This document shows positions 22,701 through 34,319 of a stretch of 64,000 nucleotides of DNA, piece after piece (within the stretch, counting starts at the first letter, position 1; the number at the start of each line of letters is the position of its first letter). A model generated the notes under the pieces. It was given only the letters and a program-made list of their open reading frames with translations, did not search any database and had not been told where the DNA came from. Source of the stretch: Lepisosteus oculatus (taxonomy: Eukaryota; Chordata; Actinopteri; Semionotiformes; Lepisosteidae). The position numbers and the translations under genes are program-made. Where the stretch lies: NCBI RefSeq assembly GCF_040954835.1, contig NC_090703.1, forward strand, positions 13,387,001 to 13,451,000. The letters are read 5' to 3'.

Positions 22701-23989
22701 GTTTCTTTTGATTTGAAAGATGTTTTCTTTTTCAAAGCAAATTGTTTTACTTCTGTATATCACACACCCACACTCAACATAGAAGCTGCTGTGCTCTTCT
22801 AAGCCTTACAAAGAAGAGATGATGGAGAAGATATTTCTGGCATTTTTTTATCATTTAGTATCAGTCCCCTGAGTAAGTATCAAGAGTTTGATTATTTTGG
22901 AGGAAAAGGCGTTTCACTTACTTTTTAATCATTTAAACTGCCTACAAAACCTTGTGTGTTTGCTGTCCCCATCAAGCAGCAATTTAGAAGACAAAGGTTT
23001 AGATGTACTGTAAGATGCCACATTAGTGTAGCATGTTCAAGTGTTCTATGATGGATGAAGTCTCTCAGGCTGTTTTAATTAGACAGAAAATAACAGGTTT
23101 TACACACTCCACATTTCATCCAACTACTTGCTTGTCTGTGGGTGAATGTCAGTGATCTGCTGGCATTTTGGTTATATGAGCAATTTTGTGAAAATGACAA
23201 AATCACAAGTTATTACTTCACAGGACATGAAAATACATTGTAATTTACCTTGGGAATAATGGCAGATATGCAGTTTGATCACAGGATAGTCAAGTCCAAA
23301 CAGTTCCAAAAGGAAATGGAAGATTCATTGTGATGTAAAGACAATGTCAGCATTTCGAAAGAAGCTTCCTGATCTCGAGATTTCATACATTTGAGTAAAC
23401 ATAATACAAAAGACATACCTTTGTTTCCCTCTGTAACTCCAGTGGCACAACAGTATCTGTCCCCACAAAGCTTCTCTGTTGTTTAGCAAGCGAAGAAGCA
23501 GAACAGATCAGGAATGATCGCTGGCAGCTCTGAGGTGAGGTGTTGGTACGCACCTATCACAAGACTGACTAGCCCAGGGGATAATTGCAGTTGTCTATGG
23601 AATAATGAAATATGTAGGAAAAAATGAATCTTGTAATTAAAAAAAACAATTTTATACAATTAATCCTTTGGAACTGAGTGGCATATTTACAGCTGTACCT
23701 AGTGGTTACATAACAGATTTAAAAAATGATTGAAACTTTTACAGTAAGTATGTAATTTAAAGATCTTGTTGAAAGAGGGGTTTTTGCAAGTACTGTGCAA
23801 GTCTAATCTAAATCTCTAATCTATTCACAATTTGTAATCAGGCAAGACACTGGAAGCGGTCAAAAATACAGAAATGTAAATTCTATATCTTGTTGTTTCT
23901 CAGATTTACCAGTTTAAGAAGAGAACTTTACAGAAACCCTGATCCAGACATTATCTTATTAGCTGACATTTATTATCTTCACACACCAC
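19741..23989. other. Intergenic, no gene seen
   Basis: 4.2 kb of AT-rich sequence. Chance frames of 60-70 codons only, with no family resemblance. No clear repeat was recognised, though old decayed elements cannot be excluded by eye. Confidence 0.55.
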
Positions 23990-24121
23990 TTTTCTTCCAC
24001 ACACCCGAAGAAGGCTCCACAGCTGAAGCGTTGTGTTTTCTTTCTTCTCTTTTCAGCATGGAATAAACCTAATACTTGTTCCTTTGCAGCCTACGCATGC
24101 TGACACAGCTACCCACCTGAA
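23990..24121 (+). mobile_element. Penelope-like fragment with hammerhead-like core, copy 2
   Basis: ACACCCGAAGAAGGCTCCAC, AGCTGAAGCG, TTTCTTCTCTTTTCAGCATG, GAATAAACC and CTTGTTCC, continuing to GCAGCCTACGCATGCTGACA. The best-preserved 3' extension of the three copies. The GAAA of the core has decayed to GAAG. Confidence 0.45.
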
Positions 24122-27100
24122 CTTATATATATAATGTATATGTTAAAAAAATAATGAAAACTTGCATATATGATTGCAAACCAGAATGATGGACAGATAT
24201 GTGGTTTAACAGACAGTGCCACTTTGGGTAGCAATTTAATATTAATTTTAGTATTATTGCTGCCGCGAGAAGTTTTCTTGATAAATCTGTGGTTGAACCT
24301 CTTTGCTGGATTAGCACTACTCGTGTCTGTGAGGCTTTTTTCTCCGTTTCATATTATAGAGGGGTTTTATCAAAAATGAACTTCTCTGGTTTCCCTGCGC
24401 CCAGGGCTAGCTGTATGAGTTTAGTGTGGGCAATGTGAGAAAATACTGTCACAACGTTTTGTTTGCTGGAAGCTCATTGATCTTAGGATCTCCTCCAGTC
24501 AACTCCCGAAGGCTCCTAGGAAATCTGCATTCAAACAGCAGCTGGAAAACCTATTCCAGACACTTTTATATGCAGATGTGCCTCCTTTTTTCAGGCCTAA
24601 TTTTCACTTGTTGGTCTCCTGGGTTTAGTTTGTCAATAAACCTTAGTATTTGAAAAAACGTAGTTCATTCAAAGTCACTTAATAGCATATGCTGTTCAAG
24701 GTTGAAAAAATGTAAGCCCTTTAACCTGTCTGTATATGTCATTCCTTTAGCCTGGTCAGATCATTTGCATCATAGCAACCAAATAGATAAACTATTAAAA
24801 TGTTATACTTTCATTAATAGAACCCTGAAATCTTGTTAACCTTTTTATATTTTCCCTGGATGGTATATAGGAGCAGATTCATGATTCCACTTATACATGT
24901 AATTAGATAAACCTACCCAGACATAGAAGTATTTGCAGTCTGTAGGTCTGCAGCTGAAACATTTATAAGGGACTATGATCTCTGAATTTGGGTATGGCTT
25001 AAAACAAATATATTCATCAACATGTCTTCAAGCCAGCAGCTAGGTATCTGCAGCAGATTGAGAATTAAATATGCAGAATTTTACTAAACGTGGTGTTGAA
25101 AAATGTTCCTTTGTGACTCATTGGTATGATGATGTTATGTGATTCAACAGGACAAAATGTAGTCCAAGAACTGCAAGACTACAAATATTAAACTCATTTC
25201 AGGACACCCATCCTACTCATGGGGGATATAATTCACCACAGCTAAATAATCCTGGTTTCCTAATCCTGAATTTCAATTCTTAGCTGTTTTCCTGGATACA
25301 CTCCATTGCTAGGATCTTGTCTTATCTTGTACATGCAGTATTTAGTAAAGTAAACAACCATGCCCACTCATTTGAAAAACAAATTTTGCAAACCAAACAC
25401 AGCACACTTCAGGGAGATGCTGTTATGCACATTAACCTGCAGTTCAATAATTTAAATTAAAAATGTTGCACTACAATATGCAAACATCAAAGGAGGCAGA
25501 ATTGAACAAATCATGCACAGAACTCCTTTTCCCTGGATTTGCCACTGCAGTTTTCATTAAATGCCCCTAGAGGGAGACAGAGCTATGTTTTAGGTTCTCT
25601 TACAGGACTAGGTTGATCACTTTTCAGGATTCAGGTATTCAGGATAGTCTTTGCTAATAGGCCTATTATAATTCTCGTATATTGTTATACCAATATTCGG
25701 AGGAAATGATTTAAATTAATATAACTGATACAGATGTGAATAAAATTAGCTCCAACTGAGTTAGTTTTTAACATCGTAGGATGTAATATGTATATTCAGG
25801 CTATATTGTATTATTCAGTGTTGAAGTTTAACAACACTATCCATTTAACAGTGACAGGGTAAAAAACCTTAGAATTTTAAAGATACGGATTTTTATATAA
25901 ATCTGTAAAACCACATGCATACTCTTTGGGCTTTATTTTAGAGGAAAAATTATTCTAAGAAAGGCAGAACACACATATATACATGGTCTGGGATGCTTAT
26001 GAAAGTCAGTACAGGAGTGATTCAGAAGGCAAAGAGAAAAATCCAAACATCCATAAAGTGTGCATAAAGAAAGCAACTCCACATGTAGCTGTGTTTACAT
26101 TACTTGACAATAAAAATATTTCACATTGTACATGTGAGCCTGAAAACCACCAGAACAGTTAGGAGACAAGCCACAACAAAATATTTTTTTTTTTAATGGG
26201 AGTAACTGAGAAGCTGAAGCACAAATGTGTAAATCGCTTCTATTTCTCAATATTAGGCAAATGTTACTCTTCAGTTATGACATAATAAGGAAACAAAACG
26301 AAAGTACTGAACTTTTAGGGGAAAAAAACTAATGTAACTGGATTTCCATGTTTCTTTATATGCCTTCTGTAAGATTTGAATATGCAGATATAAAGATCCT
26401 AATTATTTATTGTTTTTATGCAATTAATAATGCACAGCAATATAAAATTAATCCACTTTTTTGTTTGCAGTGTACTGGAACAGATCCGGTACATCATTTC
26501 ACTGTAAACAATAATGGTGTGCATCACCCTGTGACAGCTGTCATGTTTTCTTTAGTTTCCTAGTCACAGGATAACAAATTTGCAAATTAATGAATTGTAT
26601 GTAATAACAAAGGAAAAGCACAGCCCAGCACGCTCAGCTTCATCAAAGAAACATCATAACCCTTTTAGGAACAAATGATAAAGCATTAAAACACAAGACT
26701 CATTAAATATTGAGGATGCAGTTTTACTGTAATCATGAACATTACAGACCAGTGTGCCATATTGCCAAGTTTTCTTCTAGACAGAAAGAGTCTTAGAAAT
26801 CCCCACTCCAGTGCTAAAACAGAAAATCAAGATGCTTAATCAAGAAGAACACTTTTGTTTCAATCCATTTTACAATGAAACCACACCATTGCCACTCTCT
26901 GTTGTAAGAGGAAACAGCTCCCAGAAATAGCTGGATCTTAGCCGGTTGAGCTGAGAGCGTGGTAACAACTGAGATGACTTTGCTAACTTGTTATCCCGAT
27001 GACGCAAAACAGCTGTTGAAGGAGATAAATACTTGTGAACAATTTGTTTAAATTTCAACAAAAAGAAGCCACAAAGTGGGAACGGTTACTAAGGTTAGTT

Positions 27101-28074
27101 AAAGCAATTAGCATGAAATCTCTGTTGACAAATGTTTTGTTTCCCAGTACTGAAAGACAATATTGTATACACAAAAATGGCTAGAGTGTGGATCATAAAT
27201 CATAACTGCAATAAGAAATATTGTAAAGCAAAGCTTTAATTTTGCAAATGATCTTGGTAATTTATTGTTTCGCTTTATGTGGTGCTATTATTTGGTAGAC
27301 AGATTCTCCATTTACTAGCTATTCCTCAGAAGCACCTTGAAACTAACTTTAGATCCTGCCCTGAATATAGGCTGCCATGTGTGGGGTGAAAGTTTTATCT
27401 ATTTATAAAGGGGCTGAGACCAACAGCAGTCAGCACAGAAAAGAATGCACAGAAAGAAAATGCTGTTTAATGTATGCTGTATTTCCATTGCAAGGTCGTT
27501 TCATGCCATCTGTTTGTCAGACGTTCCTACTGGAATTTGAAACTGTTTTAGCAATCAATTCAAAATTGGTCATCCCAGGGACAATAGAATTAAAGTCTGA
27601 AAAAACTCAGACTAACTCCTTCCTAAAATAAGACCAACTGAACCCTTTTTATCAATAACCTATGTTTTCCAATTCTTTCTCTTGGGATCCATTGAAGTGA
27701 TTAATAAGACACTTGGCAACATCAATGATGGCAACATTAACCCACTTCAAGTTTGTTAAGCATACTGTACTGTATGTTATTATCAGAAATTTTAAAATAA
27801 AAATCTTCACTACCAAACAGCCCTAACTGACCAAATGTGTAAACCAAATTTAAGCTTCTTGTGTCTAAATCTGACAAGCATCATTCAAATGCATCACGAG
27901 AAAACAGTACTTCTGTGTAAAAATGGCTGTTTACTTACTTTCTCAGCAAAGAACTTAAAATCTTGTTCCTGGGAGTGATAGGAGTGATCACATATCTACA
28001 ACTATCCAGGCTGGATGACTATTTATCAAAGTCAGTACAATATATTTTGAAAGCAAAATAGCATTACCATAAAT
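24122..28074. other. Intergenic, no gene seen
   Basis: AT-rich with chance frames only. No confident repeat classification. Confidence 0.55.
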
Positions 28075-28927
28075 CAACATTGGTCAAACTGCCTTTGAAA
28101 ATTCCATTTTCAATTGCAAACCCCTTTAGCCAATGACATCTCTACTTCTCCAACATCAACAGTAGCATTCATAAAACAAGATGGATGACTTTCCTGATTC
28201 CTCAATAAAATATTCTACTTAAGGGCCAGTACAGGTACAGGTGTGGAATTTGGCAAACACCATCACCTGCCCAGAACACACTTGAGTTTGAAAAGCAAAA
28301 ACTAGATACATCAAAATGGCTACTGGTTGATCTTAGCAAATTAAGTACGAATGTGAAGACTCCTAATTGCTGATATAAGAAATAGTCTGATTTCTAAATT
28401 GTGAACATAAGAATTTTTTTGGATTATTTTCCAGATTTAAGGTCTGTTTAACCTCTGAACTATAACGTGGCTGAGATCAAGCTTGTGACAAGAAAATTCC
28501 AAAGTTCTATTAGCACATTAAACTAGATAGGCATTCTCTTCCATATACTTTTTAATTACAAATATCGCCCACAGAAATATCTGTTAATATTTTCATAGTT
28601 ATTGTTTTCATTGAATTATTATTGTTATTATTTTATTACCAAGAATTGAATTATGAGAAGTGCTTTAATCCAAGACAATCTGAAAAGTTAATAATTGTTA
28701 AATGATAATGTTTTGGAATATGTGAAGGCTATCAAGAACGTAATTTACTCGGATGATACTCATCAAAGTTTTCTATTAACTGAACATATTAATAATTAAC
28801 ATAAATAATTTGTGGAAATATGTACTGTCCATTGTTACTGTAGGTTTGAGAAGTTTGACACTTCACTAAACACAGTGAAACCATCATGAATCTCCAGATT
28901 TTTTCCATTGAACTTTTCCAAAATTAG
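28075..28927. repeat. Diverged tandem duplication, copy 1
   Basis: Aligns by eye with 28935-29590. Shared landmarks in the same order: TCAATAAAATATTCTACTTA (28202 / 29076), TTGAAAAGCAAAAA, TTCTAAATTGTGAA, TGAACTATAA (about 28456 / 29311), TGTGACAA.A.AATTCCAAA, CAGATTTTT..CCATT.AACTT (about 28897 / 29557). The offset falls from about 874 to about 660, so roughly 200 bp is missing from copy 2. Non-coding. Confidence 0.7.
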
Positions 28928-28934
28928 AAAATAG

Positions 28935-29590
28935 CATGCAATCCAGATTGATCAAATTGCTTTTCAAACTTCCATTTCCTATTCGTCAATGAAATCAAAG
29001 CTTCCCCAACATCACTGATAAGAAATGAAATACAAAAATCCATAAATCAAGATGGATAGTGACTGTCTTGCTTTCTCAATAAAATATTCTACTTAGAAAG
29101 CAGTGTAGCTGGTGATTTGGAACATGGCAAGTATCCTCAAAATCCCAACATACATTTAAGATTGAAAAGCAAAAATTGTACATTTGAAAACTGTTTCCAA
29201 TTGAAACGAATGAATCCTATAGTATAACTAACATAAAGAATGTCCTGGTTTCTAAATTGTGAATATAAGATTTTTATTGTATTTTCCATATTCAAACTCT
29301 GTTTAGCCACTGAACTATAAATCTGGCATGAGTCAAATCTGTGACAACAGAATTCCAAAATTCTGTTTTGCATTAAACTAGGAGGTCATGGTATTATATA
29401 TAGTGTATTATTTTATTATAACTGGCGTCCAAAACAATATACTGTGATTTTCTCATGATTTTTTATAATTGTCAGTTTGTGGAAAATTGTACTCTCCATA
29501 TTTAAGTTTGAGAACTGTGATACGTTGGTGAGAACATTGAAGGCATCTTGAATATCCAGATTTTTCCATTTAACTTTTCTAAGAGGGTGT
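28935..29590. repeat. Diverged tandem duplication, copy 2
   Basis: Second unit of the duplication, ending about 560 bp before the PTGER2 start codon. Both units share ordered landmarks and differ by many substitutions and indels, so the event is old. Confidence 0.7.
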
Positions 29591-30150
29591 GTCAACAGCT
29601 GGAAAACGTCACCACATCTTCGTGAGAGGAACACATGGCTCATGACTCTTAACGCTCCGTATATTATAAACAACTTTTTTTTAGTTTCATGCTACGTAAA
29701 AGTGAGAAACGGGAAATAACTGTTTTGAGTTGCTATTTTTTTTTACTTTAATTCAAGGAAAACGAAAACTTCAAACCGCTTGTTTTCTGGCATTCAAGTT
29801 GACCGTCAAATAACACAAGGGAGACACGCTTGTGTGTTCATCTTTTGCAAACAGAAAGTGATAAAGGAGAAACTCCTAGCCTTGGTTCTGCTTCGCTTGA
29901 GAAAGACCATCCCTCTTCTCTCGCGGCTTCCTGTTAGTAGCGCGTTTTCGGTACAACTTCAGCGATTACAACACAGACCGAACGGTGGACGCACGTTTGA
30001 CTTTTTCACCATACAATACTTCCGAGTTTTTACAGTTATAAAATAATGAAAACACCAAACAACCACAGGTATGTTGCCGCTATTGATCTCAAACAAAAGT
30101 GAAAGAGGAATATTTATCCCAGGAGTTTTAGCCAAACATTTACTTTGGAA
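29591..30150 (+). promoter_or_regulatory. PTGER2: PTGER2 5' flank and 5' UTR
   Basis: Proximal region with higher GC than the duplication before it. No clear TATA box. An ATG at 30071 opens an upstream frame of 62 codons (30071-30259) that runs across the PTGER2 start in another frame; if transcription begins before 30071 this could lower translation of the receptor. Confidence 0.4.
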
Positions 30151-30975
30151 ATGGGGACACCTGATGGTTGCCATGACAGGAGAACGGTGGAGCCGGGGAG
30201 CCCGGTCATCAGCGCTGTCATGTTCTCAGCCGGAGTACTCGGGAATGTACTCGCCTTGATCCTTTTGGAAATCCGCAGGAGGAAGCACAAGAGCAGACAG
30301 CGGCAATCCTTGTTCCATGTGCTGGTCACCGGATTGATTGTAACAGACCTCATGGGAACATGCTTCATCAGCCCACTCGTGCTCGCTTCTTACGCTACCA
30401 ACAGGACTCTGGTCAGTATGTGGAGAAATGAGACGGACTTGGAGAATGGTACCAGCACTGTCTGCAATTATTTTAGCTTCAGCATGACATTCTTTAGTTT
30501 AGCCACTTTGTCTATTCTCTTCGCCATGGCTCTGGAGCGCTGTTTATCCATAGGCTACCCTTACTTCTACGGACGGCACATCACGAAACGATGTGGGTAC
30601 ATCTCCATCCCCTTCATATACCTCATCTGTATCGTGTTTTGTTTACTGCCTTTCATGAAGTTTGGGAAATATGTTCAGTACTGTCCGGGCACCTGGTGTT
30701 TTATTAATATGAACCCCGAAAGCCTCCAAGATAAAGTGTACGCCATCCTGTACGCCACCCTTATGCTCCTGCTAGTTATTTCCATCGTGACCTGCAACGT
30801 GTCTGTCATTTACCACTTGGTACTAATGCACCGGAGACACAAAGTAAACCGCGGATCCGTAGAGAAGAGGAGCAGAAAGGACAGGAGGTCTCCATCCATG
30901 ACTGAAGAAATAGAGCATCTCATTCTTCTTGTCTTCATAACCGTGGCTTTCGTCATTTGCTCCCTGCCTCTGACG
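30151..30975 (+). CDS. PTGER2: Prostaglandin E2 receptor EP2, exon 1 (TM1-TM6)
   Basis: Residues 1-275 of a 373-residue receptor (human 358). ATG at 30151 is the only in-frame ATG after a stop at 30100. The short N-terminus has no N-glycosylation site; sites lie in ECL1 at Asn84, Asn93 and Asn99. TM1 is about 18-39, TM3 107-129. Glu129-Arg130-Cys131 is the ERC form of the DRY motif typical of EP2. Cys105 and Cys183 form the TM3-ECL2 disulfide, and ECL2 carries [14 protein letters not shown]3 is strongly basic ([19 protein letters not shown]). EHLILL and TM6 follow, and the exon ends CSLPLT|GTAAGA in phase 0, the same site as PTGDR. EP2 binds PGE2, couples to Gs and raises cAMP. EP4 is excluded by length and short loops; EP2 by synteny next to PTGDR. 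Confidence 0.94.
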
Positions 30976-31956
30976 GTAAGACACTAACACTGCTTTCCTC
31001 AACAAAGGCAACACCAGAGTTTTGTCAGTGAGTACAGCCACATTCAATTTATATGCAGAATTTCTCAATTCTTTTTCTTTAAATATTGTTAAATTGACCC
31101 TGGTGCTGAATAATGAATTGTGAGAATCTTTTTGAGTAGCCAGGTGAGTAGATGTGAAGATAAATATATCCAATGCTCTTCTGCTCCTACATTATTTGCA
31201 TCCTTAATATTCTCATTCTTTGTTACAGACATTATATGAATACACATGACCCTGAGTTTTGTTGATTTCTTTATGTAGTTCCTTTAAAAAATAATCGAAA
31301 ACACACAAAATTTAATTTGGCTTATAATGTTTTTCCTTCCCAGATTTAAGTTCTAGATTTTAAGTTATACAATTCAAGTAAGCAATTCTGCTGACAGCTG
31401 ATATTAAGCTATTCAAATTAATCGAACAATTAAACAGTGCACCAAAATCAGATACATTTTAACCAGTATCTATAAAGATACAAATAAATCATATCAATAA
31501 ATACAAATAACATAAATGGCAACGTTTGTAACATAAACAAGCATTATACTACTAGTTATCAGTTTGTTACTAATAAACCACAAACTGCAGCCCCAGATAT
31601 CTACTTTGTTTTATACTACTGTGTACTGTATGAACATTACATTTTTAGATAGAGAGAAATAAAGAGTTTCAACCAACATGACCATGAGAAAAGAATACTG
31701 TAATCTTTTGGTTATCCTGTGAGGGTTTCAAATAAGCTCTTACTAATTTGTTAGGCTTCAAAATACTGTACCAACACATCAACATCCAATTTACAATACA
31801 AGGGGCTGTTAGTTGGTGCGTGTATTCATTGTTTTAACAATTAACTTACAAATACCGTAAATTACAGGATTTTGCACAAAATGTCAGTTCCAGTGTTTTT
31901 GGATTGGAACAATCTGAACTTGGAAAGGGACTGAGGGAGATATTTTAAATCCTGAA
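30976..31956 (+). other. PTGER2: PTGER2 intron 1, left part
   Basis: From donor GTAAGA. Retention would add Val-Arg-His and then a stop, giving a receptor without TM7. AT-rich, no classified repeat. Confidence 0.7.
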
Positions 31957-32070
31957 TACATGCAGTACTGCCCTGGCACCTGCTGTTTTATTAATATGAT
32001 CACCTATCTCCTTAAAGACCAAGAGTATGCCATTCTGTACACCTCCATTTGGCTGCTGCTAGAACTGGTA
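31957..32070 (+). pseudogene. PTGER2 exon 1 fragment (ECL2-TM5), broken relic
   Basis: 38 codons, open, that mirror residues 175-212 of PTGER2. YMQYCPGTCCFINM matches [14 protein letters not shown], and after four divergent codons LKDQEYAILYTS matches [12 protein letters not shown]. The Trp of GTWCF is Cys here. No homology is visible on either side, no start or flanking TMs exist, and a stop follows shortly. It lies about 1.3 kb downstream of the parent segment, inside PTGER2 intron 1. The shared FINM points to the local PTGER2 as source rather than another prostanoid receptor. Non-functional as a receptor. Confidence 0.75.
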
Positions 32071-32119
32071 TACTACAGTGGGAGATTAGATAAAAAATAC
32101 TCTACATTATAAGGTAATT

Positions 32120-32260
32120 AAGTATGATTAGAATTAGAGACAATCTGATGATGAAGGTTGTGGGTTTATGGAACAAACTGTTGAATATCACTGTGAGTGC
32201 AGATTCTCTCCTAAATTTTATAAAATGGCTTTGGGAGTGTATTTGGTCACTAGTTACTCG
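32120..32260 (+). mobile_element. Degenerate LINE 3'-region fragment
   Basis: Phrase order GGTTGTGGGTTTATGGAACA, AACTGTTGAAT, GCAGATTCTCTCCTAAATTT resembles the 3' part of the CR1/Rex1-like elements seen elsewhere (for example 34320-34535, 40260-40410). Weak. Confidence 0.3.
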
Positions 32261-32814
32261 ATGTGCAATTTGTGACATTATAATCTTATGTTTTATTTAC
32301 TTTGAAATTAATTTATCAGATTTTACCTACACCTACATTTTACCTAATTTACCTACACTTACTTTGGCTTCCAATCAACATGAGATTTTTAATCCGAAAC
32401 GATAACTAAAGAATAAAGGGACTTGTGTTCAGGTTTTAAACAGTAAAGGCTAACAATTGATGGCTGTGAAGGGTGAATTAACGAGTCATCCCCAAATGTG
32501 GTGCAACTGTAATTTGGTTGAGAAAATCAGACTTGCAGTTCGAGGATACCCATGTTATGGTTATATTAGTACATTTAGGACAAAATGGTTTCCACTGATG
32601 TGTGGCTTTAAGCTTTGTCTATTGGAATAAATACAGCACAAAATCGCACCAGATTTGAGTTGGGAAAGACCTAGACACAACCTTAGGAAATTCTTCTGTC
32701 AATGAGTAGTGACTCATAATAAAGCTGCATAATGGCAAGATGTGCCATGCCCACCTCTCCCGTGAGAATATACAGGATACTCAATGACCCAAAAATTGTA
32801 AAAAATTGAGCAGG
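32261..32814 (+). other. PTGER2: PTGER2 intron 1, middle part
   Basis: No gene or classified repeat seen. Confidence 0.55.
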
Positions 32815-33336
32815 CAGGAGCCTGTCGTCAGGGCTGCCGCCACACCAGCAGGGCCCCACTGGGCCTCTCTCCCAGAGCCCCACTGGGCTTCCCTCCACGC
32901 ACCAGGCCTCTCTCCCAGAGCCCCACTGGGCCTCTCTCTGCGCACCGGGCCACTCCGTTACCGGGGCTCTTTGCTGCCGGGGACCTCTCTGCGGGCTCCT
33001 GTGGGCCTTTCTCCGTGCCCCGGCCTCTCACCGTGTGCCGAGCCTCTTACCGTGCTGCTCCTCTCCGTCCCACTCCTGACACCAATTTAACGCTCCCAGG
33101 GTTCGCAGACGGAAAGAAACAGGCTGGAGGCCCTGGCACAGTTTGGCAGGACATTTATTAAAGACGCTGAGGGGGGTTACACACAGAGAACCAGGGGAGA
33201 TATAGCACTGCACCACACCTACACAGACACAAGAGGGAAGAGAGCGTCTCCAGCCCTCGTCCCACTATATACGGGCCCCTCAGCCGCCGTTCCCAGCCTA
33301 CCTTGTGTGCGCATATTGTAGCACGTGGGTGCTACA
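32815..33336 (-). mobile_element. Truncated LTR retroelement: 5' LTR, primer-binding site, leader
   Basis: Read on the - strand. The LTR spans about 33336 to 33085 and starts TGTAGCACCCACGTG. It has a TATA box (TATATAG, 33265-33271) and AATAAA at 33154-33159. The primer-binding site follows at 33068-33084: 17 nt complementary to the 3' end of a tRNA-Leu (the + strand reads TCCCACTCCTGACACCA). The GC-rich leader (about 33060-32815) carries repeated CCCCACTGGGCCTCTCTCC-like units. The element stops there; no gag or pol is present. A canonical CA at the LTR 3' end is not visible, so that boundary is approximate. It may be an endogenous retrovirus or a Gypsy-type element. Confidence 0.6.
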
Positions 33337-33340
33337 ATAT
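33313..33340. repeat. Perfect 12-bp palindrome, 4-nt loop
   Basis: ATATTGTAGCAC (33313-33324), loop GTGG, GTGCTACAATAT (33329-33340). Straddles the outer end of the LTR above. Confidence 0.9.
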
Positions 33341-34319
33341 TAAGAGCAGAGCCCTCAGTTTTGTCTTCAGTTCTGTGAGAGTGTATCAAACAAAATCAGA
33401 AAGAGAAAGCTCTGATTGACATTTGAAGGAAGCCCTCGGAATACTGTATGTAACTGGAAAAACTCATTTCCGAAGAGATTACAGCATGCATGCAAGATGT
33501 AACACAAAATACTAGCTATAAGGAATTCAAGATATTTTTTTCCTGTACGGTATTACATTGTTTTATGAGATATATTCTAAGATACACCCTTGTCAAAATT
33601 AGACAGTTGTGTAACTTCAACAAAACATTATGGAAGCTTTTTAGTATCAGAGATAATAAAGAATGTAATATTTGCAAAGATAACTTATAGAAAGCTCACT
33701 TAAAGAAAAGCTTGCATTTCTGATGACTGTTTTCATGAGTGTCTAAGCATGTATAAAAGACAACACTTTGTAGAGAAAAAACAAGAGATATATTGTGTCA
33801 TGGCTCTTGTGCCTACCCATTTAATGGTCATCTGGAGGACAAGAAAGGAGGGGTTGCTCACATGCATCAAATGGATCCACATCACTGAGAGTCTCTTGCT
33901 GAAACTTGATTTTGTGTGTTGTTTTGACAGGACTGACATGTAGCTTCTGTCAATAAGTAACAAGGCATTTGCATTATGTAGAAAAAAGTTTTTAGATTAG
34001 ATAAAAAGTAGCACAAAGAAGGGAGTTGTGAGTAAAATAAAAACATAATTTCTGTAGAGGAGGAAATGTTTGCGAGGTCATCATAAGGAAACAGCATCTT
34101 TATATACTGCATATCTTTGTCTCTATTTTTCCTTCTCAAACACATACATTTTAGGAACGCAGATAATTTCATAATCCCATGGAAAAAACAGACATTTTGA
34201 TGGTCATCTTTTGGAGAAACCACTGGATATGTATTTTTGTTTCAAAAAAGGAAAGAGCTATTTTAAGAGTCCAGTAGGTCCAGAAAGTATTTGACAGACT
34301 GCGTTTTTAATCTCTTTTT
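33341..34319 (+). other. PTGER2: PTGER2 intron 1, right part
   Basis: AT-rich, no gene or classified repeat recognised. Short frames here have no splice context. Confidence 0.55.

Noticed and set aside
30145-30150. Start of PTGER2 at TTG two codons upstream
   Set aside because: Vertebrate initiation at TTG is unlikely with an ATG six bases later at 30151.
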